64,000 nucleotides of DNA from Psettodes erumei (lineage: Eukaryota; Chordata; Actinopteri; Pleuronectiformes; Psettodidae), in contig JAFBJZ010000422.1 in NCBI GenBank assembly GCA_016785225.1, forward strand, positions 3,154,001 to 3,218,000. The letters run 5' to 3'. Positions within the stretch are counted from its first letter, which is position 1. Each line of letters opens with the position of its first letter. The notes beneath the pieces are model-generated. The model made no database searches, had not been told where the DNA came from, and worked only from the letters and a program-made list of their open reading frames with translations. Both the position numbers and the translations under genes were made by a program. Positions 59,621 through 64,000 of the stretch are shown here, piece by piece.

Positions 59621-61325
59621 AACAGGGCATATTCCCTTGGGTGCTTCACTTCTCTGTTTTTCTTCATTTGGATGTTGTGGATTTCTGGGATTTCTACATG
59701 TGTAGGTATTTTAGTGTGGGTGCATTTGCATGAACTCATGGAAACATATTTTTTTGTAGTTTCAGTTGTTTAATATCTTACAGATCGAGGATCCAAAGCC
59801 TCTCCCAAAGCTCCGACCGTACCCTACACAGTCGAATGAGTCAGCTTCGTCAGAGAACATTGTTAAGCTGAAGTGTATATGCTGTTGTAAAGTCCATCTT
59901 CTCAATCGAATACATCTTTGAAGCATATTATGACGCCTGAACACAGAATGGCCTGTGCCCTTTTCTTTCCAATCCTCCATCTGTGTCTCTTTCACTTCTT
60001 TTTTCTCCTCTTTGTTCTTTTTCCCTCGCTCCATAATTCTCTCCCCTTTCCCCCACACTTCCTCCATTTCCTTTTCTCTCGTCACCAATAAAAACAATAT
60101 ATTGTATTGATGAAACCCAATAAAAAGGCCAGCACTGTAAATCTGATTTGTTGCATGTATTACATACGCCGGACAAGGTCATCATCATTATCAATGCCAA
60201 AAAAGATGAAAAAGCAAACATAGATACTTTCAAAAGCTGCAACATGCAACAACGTCATTGTGAACACAAGGCGTCGTCTCCTCCGGGTGCTTTCACCACA
60301 AACATCAGATGGTATTTTAATGGGAGCAACAAAACTCTGATCTATCACCGAAACAGTTCCTGAAACACCGACGGAGAGCGGGTGGGGTGGAGGAAGGACG
60401 AACAGATGGACAAATTGGTAGGCAGGCAGACAGAGCGACAGAGAGTGATAGCTTCCCCATACCATGTCTAAATTATAGTGAAAGGAAATGAGACACAGGG
60501 AGAGAGAAATGACATAAAAGATAAAAGGAGAAATAAAAAGACAAAGGGGAAAAAGGCGAGGAGAAGAACCGGGGATTTCCAGTGAACTCGCTGTGGATTC
60601 CTGCCGTATACGAGGGATTTGAAGTTAAATAAAAATGATTAGATCAAGGTGACGTGTGCTCGACCATTGGCAGAAGGACAACACATCATGCTGATTTTCT
60701 CTGTCAGTTTTATTTGTGTGTGTGTGTGCGCGAGGGCTTTCCTTTTTATTTGGATCTGAACGTCGGTAGGCTTGTTTTTCATTATATTGTTCTTTTCCTC
60801 TGTCTGTCTGCCCCCCTGCCCTTATCACATGGCTTGGTTTTATCCAGAGAGCTTCACAAAATATTCATAATATTCTAAATATGTATAATATTGGAGCCTT
60901 TTGTGGGATTTCAATGCGGGAATGTGGGAATCAATGCGTTCTGTGTGGGAAGCAATTGGCGATCAGAAAACAACAAAAACTTTCGCTGCAGGCTATGTAA
61001 ATGCTGAACCAAGGAGTAGCAGCAACACACAACCTAACACACAGCCGAAGTGAAAACAAACACAACAACCCCCCCACCAGAGAAGCAGCTGGGGTCAGAG
61101 AATGGATAGAGCGTGACCATTTTTTCCTCAAGGCTTCAGCAGTTTCTCAGATTGTAAAGAGAAGCGCGGGTCGTGAGGTACATCTCAGTTTGAAAATAAA
61201 GCAAATCTTGCCTGCAAATTGTTTTTGTCATCCGCTGTTGTGCAATTCAAATGCACTGTTTCACGTTTTAGATATAAAATTGCTGCTGAAAATCGGGCAA
61301 AGTTGGCAAAAAAAATGCTCTGAAG

Positions 61326-61341
61326 ACACACACACACACAC
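61326..61341. repeat. (CA)n microsatellite, short
   Basis: About eight units. Confidence 0.88.
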
Positions 61342-62680
61342 AAATACCTCAAGTTAAGCAAGGCTGTTGGCTGCAGCTAAATGACGACAATAAAAAGAAA
61401 AAAGTCCTTTAACAGCAGCTGTGAGATCAAGCGGAAGTGAAGCATAGTCTTTTTCATGGATTATTAAAAACACATAATGCAATTACTATGTAAAAGAAGT
61501 GTCCGGTGAAATGAGACTATGCAACACAAGACTGATGGTGCCTTAAACTGTCTGCACCGCAGTGAAACAGCAGAAGCACAAAACGCCTTGTTTTGCATAT
61601 ATTCATATTTTAATGAACAGCTGCGTTGCAGGAACTATCATTTCAGCTCTCACTGTACATTCCTCCTCATCCTCCGTTCCTCTCATTTGCGCTTTCTGTT
61701 GTGGTGAATTTTGTCTCTCGGGGGGGAAAACCACTCAACACTTTTGAAACATTTCTCTTTCTCATTCAAGTCCTGCGTTGGAAGTTTCCACAAGCGTAGA
61801 CAAGTCTTGTAAGATCATCCTCATCTTTCTTTTCTACCTCTCTCCTGCTGTACGCATCAGCTTCCATCCAATCATTTGTTACAGGAAACTTTGCTCTTAT
61901 AAAGTTCAGCCTTTGTCACTGTGTACTCGTATCGACAATTATCTATTTGCCATTTCTCTCTTGCTTCTCCTTTTTATTTACTGGCTATTACAAAACTGTT
62001 CTGCATCTGCTTCTAAAACGCCTCTTAATTTTGCAGACTTCCTGAAATCAGCATCATGCCCGTATTTTGGGAACACCATCACGGGTCAATTACATGTTTC
62101 TGACATTGTTTTAGGAAACCACACTGTAAAAGAAATAAAAGATGCCCTATTGTTCAGTGCGCCACAGAAAACTCAAGGTTAAGTGGTACAACATTCAGTG
62201 GCCAAGGCACTCAGTCATCATCATAAAGTGCGCTGAAGTAATGAGGTCATTTTCACAAAATCACACAAAATCTTCTTTCACATTAAAAAAGTAATTTTAA
62301 ATAAATGTAAAGGATTTCAAACTTATTTTTGGTCTGGATTTTGTAGGTAGCTTAAAATTTTGGTGAATAAAGAGGGGAGGGAGAGTGGCGACAGAGGGAG
62401 GGAGGAACAAAATTGAATGCACAAAAGTCGAGTGAGCATGAAAGATGAGTGATGCAGGAGCAAACAGTAAAACAAGGGCAGGAATAGCACTTAAGAGCAC
62501 TTCGTGAACGACCTGATCAAAACTAGTTTTCTCATTAAAACTCAACAGTGTTCTGGATGTTGATTTGCACTTTAATAGCCTGAGCATGATTAAAGGGTTT
62601 CTTCATTAAAGGGAGAAAGGCGTTAAATTCAGCCTCACTCAGTATTTATTTTAGGTTTATGTCTGTGTTTTCTCACGCGT

Positions 62681-62700
62681 TCTCTCTCTCTCTCTCTCTT
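62681..62700. repeat. (TC)n microsatellite
   Basis: About 10 units. Confidence 0.92.
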
Positions 62701-62921
62701 TCTTACTCAGTTTAAGGCTCTCTCGATCCCTCCCCCTCTGTCATAACACTCTTGATTGCCACAGCTGAGGTCACTCAAAAACATGTCTGACTGAGTTTTG
62801 AACCTCGCACATCATAAAGTCGTCGTGAGTGAACGTTGTGCCGCGCCAGATGAAAGCGCTTCACGCCCCACAAATAACGCCACGCTAACGCAACTCTCAG
62901 GCAGCGACGAGGACAGGACGG

Positions 62922-62946
62922 GACAGACAGACAGACAGACAGACAG
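62922..62946. repeat. (GACA)n tandem repeat
   Basis: About six tetranucleotide units. Confidence 0.93.
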
Positions 62947-63294
62947 GGAGGGACGCAGACAGAGGGCAGAGGGCAGAGACATACAGAGGCATGAGTAAAG
63001 ACTATAGATGGCAGCAAAGGAAGCAGGATGTAAATAAAAATGAACTGTGGCTGAATCCCTTTTAGCTGCCTCACTCTGTCATGGCTTACAGAGCTGTATG
63101 GAACAGAACCATCCTTAATGTCGTTATCTGTCGCACCTGTGGGTTTTGGTTTTGAGTTATTGTTTTGGGTTTTTTTTACCGGCGTGACAAGACAAAGATG
63201 ACTGCTGTGAAAAAAAATGAACAGAAAATGTGCGCAAAGAAATTGAGACAGAAAGACAAGAGGGGCAACAAAAAGCTGAAGTCTAAGGGGAAAC

Positions 63295-63312
63295 GTGTGT
63301 GTGTGTGTGTGT
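63295..63312. repeat. (GT)n microsatellite
   Basis: About nine units. Confidence 0.9.
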
Positions 63313-63502
63313 AAGTGTGTTTGCAATGTTACCTGAAGACAGGTATGCAGCCAGCTAATTAGTTCTGAGGATTAAGCTGAATGATGATTGGATTTAATTA
63401 GACTTTTGTTCCAAGGCACATCTCTCTTTCTTTTTCTGTCTCTCTTTTTCCTTCAAGCTCTCCCCCCCTTTCACTTTCTATGTCTCTGTGTCACACAGTG
63501 TG

Positions 63503-63540
63503 ACACACGCACACGCACACACACACACACATACACACAG
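63503..63540. repeat. (CA)n microsatellite, interrupted
   Basis: CA run with CG and CATA interruptions. Confidence 0.92.
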
Positions 63541-63639
63541 ACACACTTTGAAGAACACTTTCACCAGTACACCTGTGTAGCATCACGCCGCTCGATCCAC
63601 CTCATGTAACGTCAACCTCTGTGAGTGCGCTTGCACGTA

Positions 63640-63663
63640 TGTGTGTGTGTGTGTGTGTGTGTA
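63640..63663. repeat. (TG)n microsatellite
   Basis: About 11 units, then TATGTGTGCGTGCG. Confidence 0.94.
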
Positions 63664-64000
63664 TGTGTGCGTGCGTCTACACAGGGAGGTGTGGGGTGTG
63701 CGGCCCCTCAGAGACCCTCTGGGTTGATCAGGAAGTAGGTGTGCTCAGCCAGACGTCTCCTCTCCTCGTTAGCGTGCGTTGTTATGCTAACGGGCCCCGG
63801 GGAGTTTACGCTAACAAGCGCGCGTGTCTTGTTTGGAGGGAGGGCTGCGCACGGAAGAGGTGCGGTGTTGTGTGTCTGTTTGTTTACACAGCACATGGGG
63901 AAGTGAATGTGTTGCGCGCGTGTTTGTAGATGTGTGCATCAGCATCCCTGTGTGTTTCTCCACACTTTGTAGTTGTGTGTGTGCAACTATTATATACATC

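Larger units (their letters stand above)
52001..64000. other. Intronic block, 52-64 kb: contents
   Basis: A 52-bp TG tract lies at 53.3 kb and CA/TG tracts at 55.45 and 55.58 kb. A composite X-box and TAATTA element sits at 56.08-56.12 kb. Repeat-poor enhancer-like stretches lie at 54.47-54.60, 56.84-57.20, 57.94-58.06 and 59.50-59.62 kb, and a GACA tract at 62.92 kb. The end of the window (63.7-63.95 kb) is fairly CpG-rich. The 134-codon frame at 61778-62182 and the 183-codon - strand frame at 62775-63326 have no recognisable domain. Confidence 0.6.

Noticed and set aside
61778..62182. 134-codon + strand frame with hydrophobic segments
   Set aside because: Hydrophobicity follows from TTT/CTT-rich DNA; no family recognised and no splice context. 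Remains a weak possibility only.

Overview
The window reads as vertebrate, almost certainly teleost (ray-finned fish), nuclear DNA. There are no operons, ribosome-binding sites or long coding frames. It has dozens of (CA)n/(TG)n and (CT)n/(GA)n microsatellites, degenerate repeats of the kind common in fish introns, and spliced-gene signals. The organism call is an inference from this texture plus one recognisable exon.

The anchor is a single 72-nt, phase 2-2 exon on the + strand at 3390-3461. It has a textbook acceptor (polypyrimidine then CTGCAG) and donor (GTGAGT). It encodes exactly one leucine-rich repeat that fits an early LRR of the first LRR domain of a Slit axon-guidance ligand, closest to Slit3 (core LPELLFQSNPKLGRL). 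Positions 1-3389 are therefore upstream intron. Positions 3462-64000 are, as far as can be read, one very large downstream intron: the next Slit LRR exon (starting at a DLSENQIQ-type LRR) was not found on the + strand, so this intron exceeds 60 kb. That agrees with the very long early introns known in vertebrate SLIT3.

The intron contains:
- about 45 listed simple-repeat tracts;
- three or more degenerate dispersed-repeat remnants (near 7.4-7.8, 12.8-13.3 and 17.46 kb);
- G-quadruplex, Z-DNA and AT-cruciform candidates;
- a CpG-dense, island-like block with a palindromic CRE at 18.78-19.26 kb;
- a cluster of CCAAT boxes with an 18-bp palindrome at 35.37-35.48 kb;
- an RFX X-box inside a duplicated TAATTA unit at 56.08-56.12 kb;
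- several repeat-poor, TAAT-rich stretches that look like conserved non-coding enhancer candidates (about 7.9, 21.0, 23.8, 28.2, 35.1-35.5, 37.5-37.8, 39.65, 51.5-52.0, 54.5, 56.85-57.2 and 59.5 kb).

A short coding-looking segment with a possible splice acceptor, an in-frame stop and a downstream AATAAA lies on the - strand at 7070-7320. It could be the last exon of a nested antisense gene, a retro-pseudogene or chance.

No tRNA, rRNA, CRISPR array, intact transposase or viral gene was recognised. Apart from the Slit exon, most functional assignments are hypotheses from motifs seen by eye; no alignment or genome comparison was possible.
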